A stretch of DNA of 64,000 nt from Corynebacterium sp. P3-F1 (lineage in GTDB: Bacteria; Actinomycetota; Actinomycetes; Mycobacteriales; Mycobacteriaceae), in the NCBI RefSeq assembly GCF_030503635.1, contig NZ_CP129965.1, positions 1,550,001 to 1,614,000 on the forward strand, written 5' to 3'. A program made the position numbers and the translations under genes. Positions within the stretch are counted from its first letter, which is position 1. Each line of letters opens with the position of its first letter. Positions 46,672 to 57,000 of the stretch are shown here, piece by piece. The notes under the pieces are model-generated. The model was not told the DNA's origin. It did not search any database and saw only the letters and a program-made list of their open reading frames with translations.

Positions 46672-47631
46672 ATGGGTACGGATTCCGGTGAAGCGGGCTC
46701 GGCTGGCTCGGCTGCAGAGGGGGCGGGGAGCTCAGGGAGCGCGGGAGACATGGTCCGGCTGCGTTTCGATGTCGCGTATGACGGAACCGATTTTCACGGC
46801 TGGGCGCGGCAGAAACCGGCGGGTGGGGAAGAGCTGCGGACCGTGCAGGGGGAGCTCGAGGACGCTCTGTGCCTAATCCTGCGGTACCCGGTGGAATTAA
46901 CGGTCGCCGGGCGAACGGATGCTGGCGTGCATGCGTCGGGCCAGGTGGCGCACGCGGACATTCCGGCGGCGGCGTTGGATCAGCGTTCGATTGAGGGGGA
47001 TCCGGGTAGGTTGGTGCGTCGATTAGCGAAAATACTTGAACCCGACGTGCGCGTTTCTGCTGTCGCGTTCGCGCCCCCGGGTTTTGACGCGAGGTTCTCC
47101 GCTTTGACGCGCACCTACCGTTACCGGGTGACAACGGCGGCTGGGGGTGCGCTGCCCACGCGTGTGCGAGACACCGCCGTGTGGCCGAAAAAAGTGGAGC
47201 TTGATGCCGTGCAAGAGTTCGCGAACACGCTAGTGGGGCTGCACGACTTCGCGGCCTTTTGTAAAGCGCGGCCATTCGCAACGACGATCCGGGAGATCAA
47301 GGCGTTTGAATGGTGTGACGTGTCCACGGCCGAGGAACCGGAATTGTATGAGGCGGTCATCGTGGCCGACGCTTTTTGCTGGCACATGGTCCGCGCGCTG
47401 GTGTCCACGAGCCTTGACGTGGGCTCGGGCAAGCGGGATGCGGACTGGGCCGTGGGACTGTTGGGGGAACGGGAACGCTCGCCTAAAGTGCGTCTGGCTC
47501 CCGCGCATGGGCTGACCCTGATGGGTGTGGACTATCCGGAGGATAGTGAACTCGCAGTTCGCGCGGCCCACACGGCGCAGCGGCGGGATGCTTCGGAGGT
47601 GCACACCGTAACTGGGCATCCGACGGAATAG
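46672..47631 (+). CDS. truA: tRNA pseudouridine(38-40) synthase
   Basis: 319 residues. Isomerises uridines 38-40 in the anticodon stem-loop. The catalytic Asp is D83 in TVAGRTDAGVHASGQVAH; also DVAYDGTDFHGWARQ and FCWHMVRALV. The first ~26 residues are a Gly/Ser/Ala-rich stretch unlike TruA; ATG 46750 (MVRLRFDVAYDG, with GGGAG upstream) is a credible alternative start. Position after rplQ is conserved in actinobacteria. Confidence 0.95.
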   Translation: MGTDSGEAGSAGSAAEGAGSSGSAGDMVRLRFDVAYDGTDFHGWARQKPAGGEELRTVQGELEDALCLILRYPVELTVAGRTDAGVHASGQVAHADIPAAALDQRSIEGDPGRLVRRLAKILEPDVRVSAVAFAPPGFDARFSALTRTYRYRVTTAAGGALPTRVRDTAVWPKKVELDAVQEFANTLVGLHDFAAFCKARPFATTIREIKAFEWCDVSTAEEPELYEAVIVADAFCWHMVRALVSTSLDVGSGKRDADWAVGLLGERERSPKVRLAPAHGLTLMGVDYPEDSELAVRAAHTAQRRDASEVHTVTGHPTE

Positions 47632-47679
47632 ACTGCTGGGGCAGGAATTGCCCGATCGATCTCCTCGGAGGTAGGACAC

Positions 47680-49833
47680 ATGGACGCAGTCGGTGCCGTT
47701 TGGTTGGCCATCGCTGTGTTCACGTTGCCGGGATTGATCTTCTCCTGGGTGGCGGGGGCGAAGCTGCCTGCTGCCGCTGCAGCGGCGCTGCCCGCCACAT
47801 TCGGCATCGTGGGCCTGGGTAGCTGGATGTACGGTGCAATGGGGATCGGTTTCGGGTGGCCCTCTTTCATCGTCTTCTCGCTGCTCATGTTGTGCGTGGC
47901 CGGAGGGTGGCGCTACGCCTTCGCGCGACGTGCCAAACGCCGCGGAGCGGACACGTGGCTCCGCGCGTTGTGGCCGGGGGACTGGCGGCGCGGGAGCATC
48001 GCCGACCCGTCGTGGGTGCTGCCGGGCGCCGGAGTGGCTGTCGGGACGTGGATGCTCATCGCGAAACAGCTCGAGCTGCAGTCGAAAGTGCCGGGCCAGC
48101 TGAATAACATTGTGCAGGGCTGGGACATTCAATGGCACGTGAACGCCGTTCGCTTCATCATCGAGGAGGGCATCGCTTCACCCACCCGGATGGGCGAGCT
48201 GCAGAGCCCAGAAACGCACGTCGATTTGTTCTATCCGTCGGCTCTTCACGCCGCGACAGCCCTTTTCGCGCAGGCGGGGGGATTGGAGCCGGTGGAGGCG
48301 GTGAATGTGGCGTCGATAGTTCTGCCGAGCCTTGCGCTGACCGCTGGCGCTGCTGGTCTTGCGTGGGCGATTGCGCGCGGCCACGGTATGGTCGCTGAGA
48401 TCGCCGCCGGGCTGGCGGGGATTGCGGTGTACGCCTCGCCGGTGTTGGTGTGGATCCCGGACTACGTGGGCATGCGGCCGTATATCGTGTCTATTGGTCT
48501 GTCGGGGTTGGTCATTGCGCTGTTCATGCACGTTCCCCGGTACCGGGTGCTGGCGCTGCCCACGCTGTTCGCGTTCTTGGGGATGATGCAGGTGCACCCG
48601 TCTGCGGTGCTGGTGGTGGTGCTCGCAGTGCTGCTGTACTGGCTGACTTACCTGCTGTGGCGGCCGGACCGTTCCCGGGTGGGGGACGTGCTGTGGTTGG
48701 CCATTCCGGCGTTGGGTGCCACTGTCGCGTTCCTTCCGCAACTTCTGGCTGGGCGAACGCAGGCGGAGGAAGTGAACGCCTGGAACGCTCGCGAAGACGA
48801 CACGCTGGCCGAGGCGTGGGAGAAAGCGTTCATGATGAGCACCCGCCACGTCGACGAGTTCTTCCCCGATTTCGATCCGACTGTGCTGCTGTGGCTCGCC
48901 GGTTTCGGTGCACTGGCAATGATCGTGTGGCGCGGCCAGGTGTGGGCACCGGCTTTCTACGGGATCACGGTCACCGCCACAGCGCATGCTCTGCATCCCT
49001 TCGAAGGCATGTGGGAACCTCTGTTGAGCCTGTTGGTGGCACCGCACTATAACTCGGCGCACCGCATCATTACGGTCGTGGCGTTGACTGTGGTGGCTGC
49101 CGCGGCAATCGGTGTGGCAGTGATCATTCGGGTGATCGCGCTGGCTCCCGTCGCTGCGCGGTACGGCACCCGCCCGTGGATATGGGGTTCCTCCGTTGTT
49201 TCCGCCGCGCTGGCCGCGCTCGCTGGGTGGGGGATCGGCGCGTGGGCCTCCACAGTCGCAGCGGACGGGGCTGAGTCGTCCTTCACTGCTTCCCGTATGG
49301 ATGACCGCATGGTCGACGACGACCAGTTAAAGGCTTACGCATGGCTCGCGTCCCGGCCGGAGGCGAAGGAGGGCTTGGTCATGGGTGAGTCCACCGACGG
49401 TTATTCCTGGGCCTACGGCATTTATGGAGTCCCCACCGTCGCCCGCCACTACCTGTGGCCTTCGGGTGGTCTGGGTACTGATTCGGCGATTCTCACGGAC
49501 CGTTCCGGTCAGCTCGGCGCCGGAGAGCGCGGCCGCCCTGGCAGATCTACACCCGCGGATAAAGCCGCCGAAGACCTCGGGGTGCGCTTCATTGTCTCCT
49601 CCGGAAACACCTTCTGGGCGGGCCCGAAGAATTGGCAGGTGGATAAAGCACTCTGGACCACTCCCGGTGTCACCCCCGTCTACCAGCGAGGTCTAGTGAC
49701 TATCTTCGCCGTGAACGAGCAGTTCACCGAGGACGAGCTCGCAGAACTCCAGCGCGATGCCGTGGACAACGGCGAGTCCACGCAGCTGCCGGAGTTGCGC
49801 CCCGTGTCGGAGACATTGATCGCCGACGAGTAG
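47680..49833 (+). CDS. Large polytopic membrane protein (DUF6541-like)
   Basis: 717 residues with roughly a dozen membrane helices in the first ~530, then a soluble C-terminal ~180 residues. The region GWDIQWHVNAVRFIIEEGIA, then LFYPSALHAATALF, with acidic residues after the third or fourth helix, looks like the catalytic loop of GT-C-fold glycosyltransferases. The late soluble part contains ESTDGYSWAYGIYGVPTVAR. Actinobacterial homologues near truA are annotated DUF6541; activity unproven. A cell-envelope polysaccharide role is an inference. GGAGG lies before the ATG. Confidence 0.65.
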   Translation: MDAVGAVWLAIAVFTLPGLIFSWVAGAKLPAAAAAALPATFGIVGLGSWMYGAMGIGFGWPSFIVFSLLMLCVAGGWRYAFARRAKRRGADTWLRALWPGDWRRGSIADPSWVLPGAGVAVGTWMLIAKQLELQSKVPGQLNNIVQGWDIQWHVNAVRFIIEEGIASPTRMGELQSPETHVDLFYPSALHAATALFAQAGGLEPVEAVNVASIVLPSLALTAGAAGLAWAIARGHGMVAEIAAGLAGIAVYASPVLVWIPDYVGMRPYIVSIGLSGLVIALFMHVPRYRVLALPTLFAFLGMMQVHPSAVLVVVLAVLLYWLTYLLWRPDRSRVGDVLWLAIPALGATVAFLPQLLAGRTQAEEVNAWNAREDDTLAEAWEKAFMMSTRHVDEFFPDFDPTVLLWLAGFGALAMIVWRGQVWAPAFYGITVTATAHALHPFEGMWEPLLSLLVAPHYNSAHRIITVVALTVVAAAAIGVAVIIRVIALAPVAARYGTRPWIWGSSVVSAALAALAGWGIGAWASTVAADGAESSFTASRMDDRMVDDDQLKAYAWLASRPEAKEGLVMGESTDGYSWAYGIYGVPTVARHYLWPSGGLGTDSAILTDRSGQLGAGERGRPGRSTPADKAAEDLGVRFIVSSGNTFWAGPKNWQVDKALWTTPGVTPVYQRGLVTIFAVNEQFTEDELAELQRDAVDNGESTQLPELRPVSETLIADE

Positions 49834-49897
49834 GCCGAATGCGCACTGTGGTGCGCAATCGCCGGTTGAGGGGCCCGTCAGTCGCGCTTAGCGTGGC

Positions 49898-51235
49898 GTG
49901 AGTACGCCATTGCTTATCGACGGGGGGGTCGGCCACGTGGCTCAACACATTCACACCGCACCGGAGGAGACGACGGCTGCGCGGCGGCTTTTGCCCACAA
50001 CACGTTCGCAGGTGTCGGGGCACCGCTTCATGCGGCGGCGGGTGGAGCACGGTCTCATCTACGGCGATATCCGGATGATCCACGACCCGTTGGCGGCGCG
50101 CCGGCGGTCCGCGATCTTCGGTGTAGTGGCGGTCGCATTGATCGCGGCAGGGTCGGGTCTGTTTGCATGGCTCCGGCCGAATCCGGATCCGGGTGCAGCT
50201 GCGATTCTGCGTGCCGGCGATGGGGCGATGTACGTGAGGGTCGGCGAGACGGTCCACCCGGTGACGAATCTGACCTCGGCTCGTTTGATCGCGGGCAGCC
50301 CGGAGGACGCGCAGCGCGTCGGTGAGGAGAGGTTGGCGGAGATGCCCCGCGGAGTTCCGTTGGGCATTGACACTGCACCTGCGATGTTCGCCCCGGGCGA
50401 TGCGAAGGATGTGGCGTGGTCGGCGTGCCAGGACGGGAAGGAGCGCGTCACTGTCATCGCAGGAGAGCCTCTGGCGGAACTTGGGCAGGGGCGGGCTCTC
50501 GTCGTAGCGCAGGGAGAGGACGAGTGGCTATTGACTCAGCACGGCCGCGCGAAATTGCCGCCAGCAGACAATGCCCGGGGCCGAATCATCCGCCGTGCGC
50601 TGGGTGTGGATGCGAGCGTTGCACGCGCCCAGGTCAGCGCCCCAGTTCTCTCCGCGATAAGGGAACTGCCGCCGGTCAGCGTGCCGGATCCGCTGCCGCG
50701 TCTCCTTCTTACCGAGGGATCCGGTGACGCCTGGGCGGTGACGCAGCATGGTGGTATTCAACCGGTTACCCCGCTGCAGAAGCAGGTGTTGATCGACACC
50801 GCAGCTCCCACGTCCACCACCTCACCTTCCGAGATCGCGGCCTATCCGGATGCGCAGGTTCCCCTGGACATCAATATCCCGGAGGAGGCACCGGAGTGGG
50901 TCGAGCCAGACGGAAAGGCGGTTTGTGTCAACGAGACCGGCGCAGTTGCAGTCGTGAATGCGGGGTCAGGCGCACTCACTACAGGCGCGGTGGAATTGTC
51001 CGGTGATAGCCCGGCCACGCATTTTGCCGGTCTTGCCGCGGGCGCCGTCGGAGTGGACACCGGTTCGGGCTACCACGTGGTGTCCGCCTCGGGTCAGCGC
51101 CACGTGGCAGAAGAAAAGGAGACCCTCAACATTGTCGGCGCTGCCCGGGTGGACAGCGCTCCATGGAGCATCATCAGTCTCCTTCCGGAAGGGCCGGAAC
51201 TCACCCGCGACGCAGCGCTGACCGCGACGTACTAA
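49898..51235 (+). CDS. eccB: ESX-4-type secretion protein EccB
   Basis: Up to 445 residues. EccB is an ATPase-associated, single-TM core component of type VII secretion. The family N-terminus is visible as TTRSQVSGHRFMRRRVEHGL then IYGDIRMIHDPLAARR, followed by one membrane helix (about 73-93) and a large extracytoplasmic domain. GTG 49898 gives the full frame; GTG 49937 (MAQHIHTAPEE) removes the part overlapping a repeated 11-mer. Convergent with mycP (7-base gap). Order truA-membrane protein-eccB-mycP-eccD-eccC equals the mycobacterial ESX-4 region. Confidence 0.9.
   Translation: MSTPLLIDGGVGHVAQHIHTAPEETTAARRLLPTTRSQVSGHRFMRRRVEHGLIYGDIRMIHDPLAARRRSAIFGVVAVALIAAGSGLFAWLRPNPDPGAAAILRAGDGAMYVRVGETVHPVTNLTSARLIAGSPEDAQRVGEERLAEMPRGVPLGIDTAPAMFAPGDAKDVAWSACQDGKERVTVIAGEPLAELGQGRALVVAQGEDEWLLTQHGRAKLPPADNARGRIIRRALGVDASVARAQVSAPVLSAIRELPPVSVPDPLPRLLLTEGSGDAWAVTQHGGIQPVTPLQKQVLIDTAAPTSTTSPSEIAAYPDAQVPLDINIPEEAPEWVEPDGKAVCVNETGAVAVVNAGSGALTTGAVELSGDSPATHFAGLAAGAVGVDTGSGYHVVSASGQRHVAEEKETLNIVGAARVDSAPWSIISLLPEGPELTRDAALTATY
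49912..49922 (+). repeat. 11-mer GCTTATCGACG, copy 12
   Basis: Between the large membrane protein and eccB, or in the first codons of eccB if GTG 49898 is used (Leu-Ile-Asp). Confidence 0.8.
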
Positions 51236-51242
51236 CTGCGAC

Positions 51243-52499
51243 TTACTGCCCCGGGCGTACGACGGGGTTCGGCTGCGAACGACGGGCGTTGCGGAAGGCG
51301 GAGTGGAGCGCTCCCGCAGCGAACGCGATCACGGCGGCGAGAACGACACAAGCGACTGCAAAACCGCCGCGTGCAGGCGCTGCCGACGCAACGGTCTCCA
51401 CCGGAACAACCCGCAGCGGGTCTGGGCTGGCGGAAAGTTCCCGTTCGAGGTAGGTGACAGCACGCAGCGGGTCGACGGCGCCGCCGTGCGGTTCCGCGGA
51501 CGCGACGATCATTCCCCGGATCTGCGCCGGGGACGCATGTGGATAGCGTTGGCGCAGCAGGGCGGCGGTGCCGCTGACCACCGGAGCGGCGAAGCTCGTC
51601 CCGGTGAACGGCTCGACAACGCCGCGCTCACCGGCCTTGCCCGCAGACCACCCCGGTGCGCTCGGCGCGAGTGCCCTGCCGATCGTTCCTGGCGCAGTGA
51701 CTAGACCTTTTCCTTCGGGCACAGGTAGGGAATAGTCTGCGATGGTGTGCGAATCGGATCTCGCGCCGACGGTGAGAACTGTGGCGAAGTGGGCAGGATA
51801 CACCGTCGAGCCGGCCGGGCACTCGTGCGAGACATTGCCGGCTGCTGCCACGACTACGGCTCCGTCACGTTCGGCGCGCTGGAGTGCCCCTTCGATGCCC
51901 CGGGTGTCCACGCGCGGTGCTAGAGCCGGTTCAACACACGACACCACGGAGATGTTGATAATTCCCGCCTTCTCGTCCAGAGCGTTGTGGATCGACCGGG
52001 TGAGGGTCTCCAAGTCTCCGGCACCCGGTGTTTCCCCGCCACCTTGTGGCATGGAGGACGACGAGCGGTAGTGGCCGGACGACTGCCGGATGGACATGAT
52101 CTCCGCATCAGGAGCGATGCCCGCGTCAGCTCCCGCGATGATGCCGGCGACGACGGTGCCGTGTGCGTCGCAGTCCTTGAAGGGTTCCGGTGCGTCTGGC
52201 GTGACAAAATCGGCGCCTCCGACCAGCTGGTCAAGTTGGGGGTGCCGGGTGACACCGGTGTCGATCACCGCGACTTTCACCCCGGCTCCAGTTGCGAGTC
52301 CCCGAAGCTCTGCTGCCTCGGCGGTGTTCTCAGGCTCCGGATCGGCATCCCCCGTGGGAGCTCCGACAGCGCACGCTACGTCTTGGGCGTGAGCAGCTGA
52401 TGGGAAGCACAAGAGAGGAAGAAGAGTAGGGACGAGGGCAGGGATGAGGATAGGGAGGGAGGCCAGTTGTGTCGACAGGCGGAATGGCGTGCTGCGCAT
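51243..52499 (-). CDS. mycP: Mycosin, type VII secretion subtilase
   Basis: 418 residues. Signal peptide 1-38, then an S8 protease domain with Asp80 (KVAVIDTGV), His113 (CDAHGTVVAG) and Ser302 (FTGTSFAAPVVSG): the full triad. The C-terminal membrane helix (about 378-398) anchors it outside the cell membrane. Mycosins stabilise the ESX complex and can cut substrates. Two bases after eccD in the same leftward unit. Confidence 0.93.
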   Translation of the reverse strand: MRSTPFRLSTQLASLPILIPALVPTLLPLLCFPSAAHAQDVACAVGAPTGDADPEPENTAEAAELRGLATGAGVKVAVIDTGVTRHPQLDQLVGGADFVTPDAPEPFKDCDAHGTVVAGIIAGADAGIAPDAEIMSIRQSSGHYRSSSSMPQGGGETPGAGDLETLTRSIHNALDEKAGIINISVVSCVEPALAPRVDTRGIEGALQRAERDGAVVVAAAGNVSHECPAGSTVYPAHFATVLTVGARSDSHTIADYSLPVPEGKGLVTAPGTIGRALAPSAPGWSAGKAGERGVVEPFTGTSFAAPVVSGTAALLRQRYPHASPAQIRGMIVASAEPHGGAVDPLRAVTYLERELSASPDPLRVVPVETVASAAPARGGFAVACVVLAAVIAFAAGALHSAFRNARRSQPNPVVRPGQ

Positions 52500-52501
52500 G
52501 T

Positions 52502-53830
52502 TTAGAGCCCCCGGATCAGATCGAAGATGCCGGTGAGTTTCACGGCGAGCGGGATCACAGCGATGATCGCGGCGGCTTCAGCGCGCTCGAGCCACACCAG
52601 GGTGGTCGGCTCGAGGTCCGGCACGTGTGAGGCCCACAAGACTGCGGTGGCTGCGGCGAGCGCGGCGATCCCAGCTACGATCAATAACGCTGGGTGCGCG
52701 TTTCCCGTTCGGGCGCTGGCCGCGATGGCGGCGATTCCACAGGTCAGCGCGATCACAGCTGTGCTTCCAAGGCTGAGCCGCGGGGCCGTGTCGTGGTGGC
52801 GCGCGGCGTGGATGAGCAGTGCCCCGCTTGTGCACATACACAGGGCGAATACCCATCCGCCGCCCGTTCGTGCGAGCGCCACGAGGGCGGGCACCGTGCA
52901 CACAGCGACAGCTATGCTGATACCGGCTGTGACGGCGCGTGCCGCCGCAGACCGCTCGTCCACGTCCTCCTGGTAATCGTCCGCAATGCCGAATTCCTGA
53001 CCCGCAGTGGGCACACGCGGAATGCGCAGACCAGCGGCACGCGTGGCCACGGACGGCGTTAACATCACTCCGGCGATGCCTGCCAGCACAACAGCCGCCG
53101 CCGGCGCCGTCGGAACGGGCATCCACACGGCGAGGGCACCGGTGAATAGAACAACAGCACCGGTGGCGATTGCTGAGGTGACGCGCGGCCCAGAAAGACC
53201 CAGCACTGCACCGCCGCCCGCCAATGCCACCGCGACGACAGCACCGGTAATCGTGCCAAAGGCGAGATCAGTTGCAGCCGGTCCGGCTTCGGAGCTTGGG
53301 CCAGCCACCCACGCCCCACACACAGCACCGGAGCTCACCGCTCCGGCAGGGAAAACGACGCGTGACCGGGCAGCCGCGCCCACGACGAGCAGGATGAGCG
53401 CTGCCACGGCTGTTCCGGCGAGTGGCCCTGCCAGTGCCGCAGTGAGCAGCCCAGCCGCTGACGTCCCCGCCAATGTCGCAGCGACATCGATGCCGGATTG
53501 CGCCGATTTTGCAGCCGTGGCGGCAAGGGACTCCGCCGCATCGCGTACAACCGGCGGATCCACCGGTTCCAGGGGACGCAACGAGAGCACCTGGCCGTCC
53601 CGAAGCCGCATGTTGTGCAGCGGAACATGCGGGTCTAACGGCGCTCCTGCCGCGGTGGCGAATTCCCACGGACGACCGGTTTCCGGCAGCTCGATCAACC
53701 GCGCCAGTTCGGGCAGGACGTCGCTGAACGTGGACGTCGTTGGCAAACTCACGTCGACGGAACGGTAGAACGGCGCCGCGCTGATGCGCACGGACACCCT
53801 GACAACATGGCGGGTCGACGCAGCGACCAT
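52502..53830 (-). CDS. eccD: ESX-4-type secretion channel protein EccD
   Basis: 442 residues from ATG 53830 (MVAASTRHVVRVSV), preferred because GGGGGGAATC lies just upstream; ATG codons at 53848 and 53875 are alternatives. The first ~85 residues are a ubiquitin-like YukD domain (RISAAPFYRSVDVSLP, then VPLHNMRLRDGQVLSLRP), followed by about eleven membrane helices that form the transport pore. Divergent from eccC. Confidence 0.9.
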   Translation of the reverse strand: MVAASTRHVVRVSVRISAAPFYRSVDVSLPTTSTFSDVLPELARLIELPETGRPWEFATAAGAPLDPHVPLHNMRLRDGQVLSLRPLEPVDPPVVRDAAESLAATAAKSAQSGIDVAATLAGTSAAGLLTAALAGPLAGTAVAALILLVVGAAARSRVVFPAGAVSSGAVCGAWVAGPSSEAGPAATDLAFGTITGAVVAVALAGGGAVLGLSGPRVTSAIATGAVVLFTGALAVWMPVPTAPAAAVVLAGIAGVMLTPSVATRAAGLRIPRVPTAGQEFGIADDYQEDVDERSAAARAVTAGISIAVAVCTVPALVALARTGGGWVFALCMCTSGALLIHAARHHDTAPRLSLGSTAVIALTCGIAAIAASARTGNAHPALLIVAGIAALAAATAVLWASHVPDLEPTTLVWLERAEAAAIIAVIPLAVKLTGIFDLIRGL

Positions 53831-54092
53831 GATTCCCCCCAGATTCATAACGGCTGTTGTGATGCCAGTGTGCATTCTCCACCGGTGCGACGGGAGCCGC
53901 GAATGTCTACTTCAGTGGACAACGCTGCCCTCAGCACCGTTTTCTACTCCCGCGACCCGCTGTTCTTGCCTATGCTTCAAAACCGGCACCACTGCCGCAC
54001 GGGGAGAGGCAGGAAAGCCGGGGGGCTTTTGTCTTGTCAGCTGTCGTGTTGGCGGACCGTGCAGGGAACGTGACTAGAGGGGGGAATTTTCC
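53831..54092. other. Divergent control region eccD / eccC
   Basis: 262 bases without a gene. It must contain both promoters; no -35/-10 pair stands out. Short frames here have no ribosome site. Confidence 0.4.
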
Positions 54093-57000
54093 ATGCTGGG
54101 GCTCGACAACGACCCGATTCAGGCACCTGCCGCCGCAGGGACCGTAGCGGATGAGGCGCCGCCGCTGCCCACGGGGAAATTGGACGCGGAAAGTGTGCCG
54201 CAGGCGGTGCGGAAGTCGCCGGAACCGCTGATCCGCATCATCATGCCCGTGGTGATGGTTGCGGCAATCGGCGCAATGGTGGCCATTTTCGCTTTGAGTG
54301 GGCGCGGCATCAGTCCGCTGATGATGTTATTTCCGCTGATGATGATCATGGGTCTGCTGACCACCCTCAACCCGCCTGAGAAGGCTGGTGATATCGACGA
54401 ATCGCGTCGGGTGTATCTGCGTCATTTGGACGCCTTGGCTGAGCGCGCCCGGTCCAATGCGGTGCAGCAGCGCGAACACGTGGAGTTCTTTCACCCGCAC
54501 CCGGAACATCTGGTGAATGCTGTCGGCGCAGAGCGCGTGTGGGAGCGCGCTGCGGAGCATGCGCGGGCGTTCGAGGTGCGTGTGGGGACGGGAAAGTCAT
54601 CTTTGTGCACACCTGTTGAGGTGGCTGATCCGGGCTCCCCGGAGGATCTCGATCCGGTGTGCGCTGTGAGTCTGCGCCGCACCGTCGCCGCGGTGAGCGT
54701 GGTGCCGCGCATGCCCATTGTGATCCAGCTCGAGGCGTTTCCTCTGCTCACTCTGGCGGGCTCGGGGGCACGCGACATCGCGCGATCGATCGTGGCGCAG
54801 TTGGCGTTTTTTCACGGGCCGGAAACAGTGGGACTCGACATCAATGCGGCTGGCCTTGAATCCGCGAAGTGGCTGCCGCACACGCGCACTCCCTCGCGGG
54901 CTGATTTCGTCGTCGCGGTCGTGGACGCGGGCACTCCGGAGGCGATGACGTACAGCGACCATGATTGCCTCATTACGGTCAGTGACGAGGCAGACACGTT
55001 TGTGCACGAAGAAGCGCTGCATTTGACCTGCGGGGAGGCAATTGATGCTGTGACCACGTCCGGGGTGGAGCGTCTTGGCACGGCCGATGAGTTCAGAGCG
55101 GGAGCAGCCGAATACATCTTCCGCAATCTGGCGTTTTACCGCAGACCCGCTCACACCGCCGCCAATGCCCGTGGGGGTGGCTTGCTTGATTTGTTGGGGA
55201 TAGAGGACATTGAGCACCTTCCCGGTCCCACCATGTGGCCGGGGCGGGACAACAGCCGCCAGCGGCTCACCGTCCCGATCGGCACCGATCCCGACGGCGC
55301 TGCCGTCTATTTGGATCTGAAGGAATCCGCGCACGGCGGTATGGGCCCGCACGGGCTGTGCATCGGGGCGACAGGATCGGGCAAGTCGGAGCTCTTGCGC
55401 ACGCTCGTTGTCGCGCTCGCCGCGACGCATTCGCCGGACGAGCTCAACCTAGTTCTCGTCGACTTCAAAGGCGGCGCGACGTTCTTGGGGTGCCAGGGGT
55501 TGCCGCACACCTCCGCAGTGATCACGAACCTCGAGGACGAAGCGATTCTGGTGGAGCGCATGTACGACGCCATTTCGGGAGAGATGAACCGCCGCCAGGA
55601 GTTGTTGCGGGCGGCGGGCAATTTCGCCAACGTCACCGAGTACAACGACGCACGCACGAGCACGCGCCCGGATCTGGATCCGCTGCCGTCGCTGCTCATC
55701 GTTGTCGATGAATTCTCTGAGCTGCTCGGCCAGTATCCGAATTTCGCGGATTTGTTTGTGGCGGTCGGCCGATTGGGTAGGTCGCTGGGCGTGCACCTGC
55801 TCCTCGCATCGCAGCGATTGGAGGAGGGGAAATTGCGCGGTCTCGACTCCCACTTGTCGTACCGGATCGGTTTACGTACTTTTTCCGCGGTGGAGTCCCG
55901 CCAGGTTCTCGGTGTGCCTGATGCGTACGAGTTGCCCGCCGATCCCGGCGTGGGCTATATCAGGACAGCGTCGACGGAGCTGACGCGTTTTAAAGCGTCG
56001 TATGTTTCGGGGCCGTTGATGAGGCCGGTGGACACGCGCAGCCCGGGTGACACACAGCAAGTGCGTCTGTTCGAGGGGTGGGACGACGTCGACGAACCAG
56101 CGGCGGCGAGCATTCCCGACCCGAGCACCACGTTGCTCGCGGAAATCGTGAGCGCCGCGAAGGAGACAGCGGCAGCACGCGGGCAGCAGGCGCACACCGT
56201 CTGGCTTCCGCCGCTTCCAGCCCAGGTGGACCTGCCCGCCGTGTGCGAGGTCGCAGGGGAGCTGAAGGCGAGCATCGGGCTTATCGACGACCCGTATCAC
56301 CAGGGCCAGCATCCCCTCCTCATCGACCTCGGTGCAGCCGGCGGGCACGTGGCTCTGGCGGGCGGGCCGCAGACCGGCAAATCGATGGCGGTGCGGACGA
56401 TCGTCGCGTCACTTGCTGCAACGCACTCCACCGATCAGCTCGGTTTCTACGTCATTGATGCCGGCGGCGGCGATTCGGGAGTGCTCGAGTCCCTGCCGCA
56501 TGTCGCGGGAGTGGCGGCGCGTAGCGACGAAGAGAGGGTGAGAAGGGTGGTGGATGAGGTGCTGGGGATCGTCGATAAGCGGCGTGCGTCTCCCGCGCGG
56601 ACCGTACTGGTCGTCGACGGCTGGCACGCGCTGACCGCGCCCGACTCGAAGCTGGAGGATCTCAAAGATGCGCTGACGACGATCGCGGCTGAGGGGCCAG
56701 CGGCCGGGGTGCACCTCATTGTCACGACTCAGCGGTGGAACTCTATCCGGCCGAACGTCCGCGATCTCATTGGCACCCGCCTGGAACTGAAGCTCACGGA
56801 GCCGATGGACTCGTTGCTGGGGCGGAAAGTGCAGGAGAAACTGCCGTCCGCACCGGGCCGAGGCATCATCGCCGGCGGCAAGAGCATGCTCATCGCCGCG
56901 ACCGCGAAAGAAGACATTGCGCACATCGCGGCCCAAGCAGCCGGTCAGACACCAGTTCCGGCGTTGAAGGTCCTGCCAGACAGCATTGCCGCCGATGATC

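Noticed and set aside
53784..54077. 97-codon frame between eccD and eccC
   Set aside because: Overlaps the eccD start region and control region, no ribosome site, no homology.
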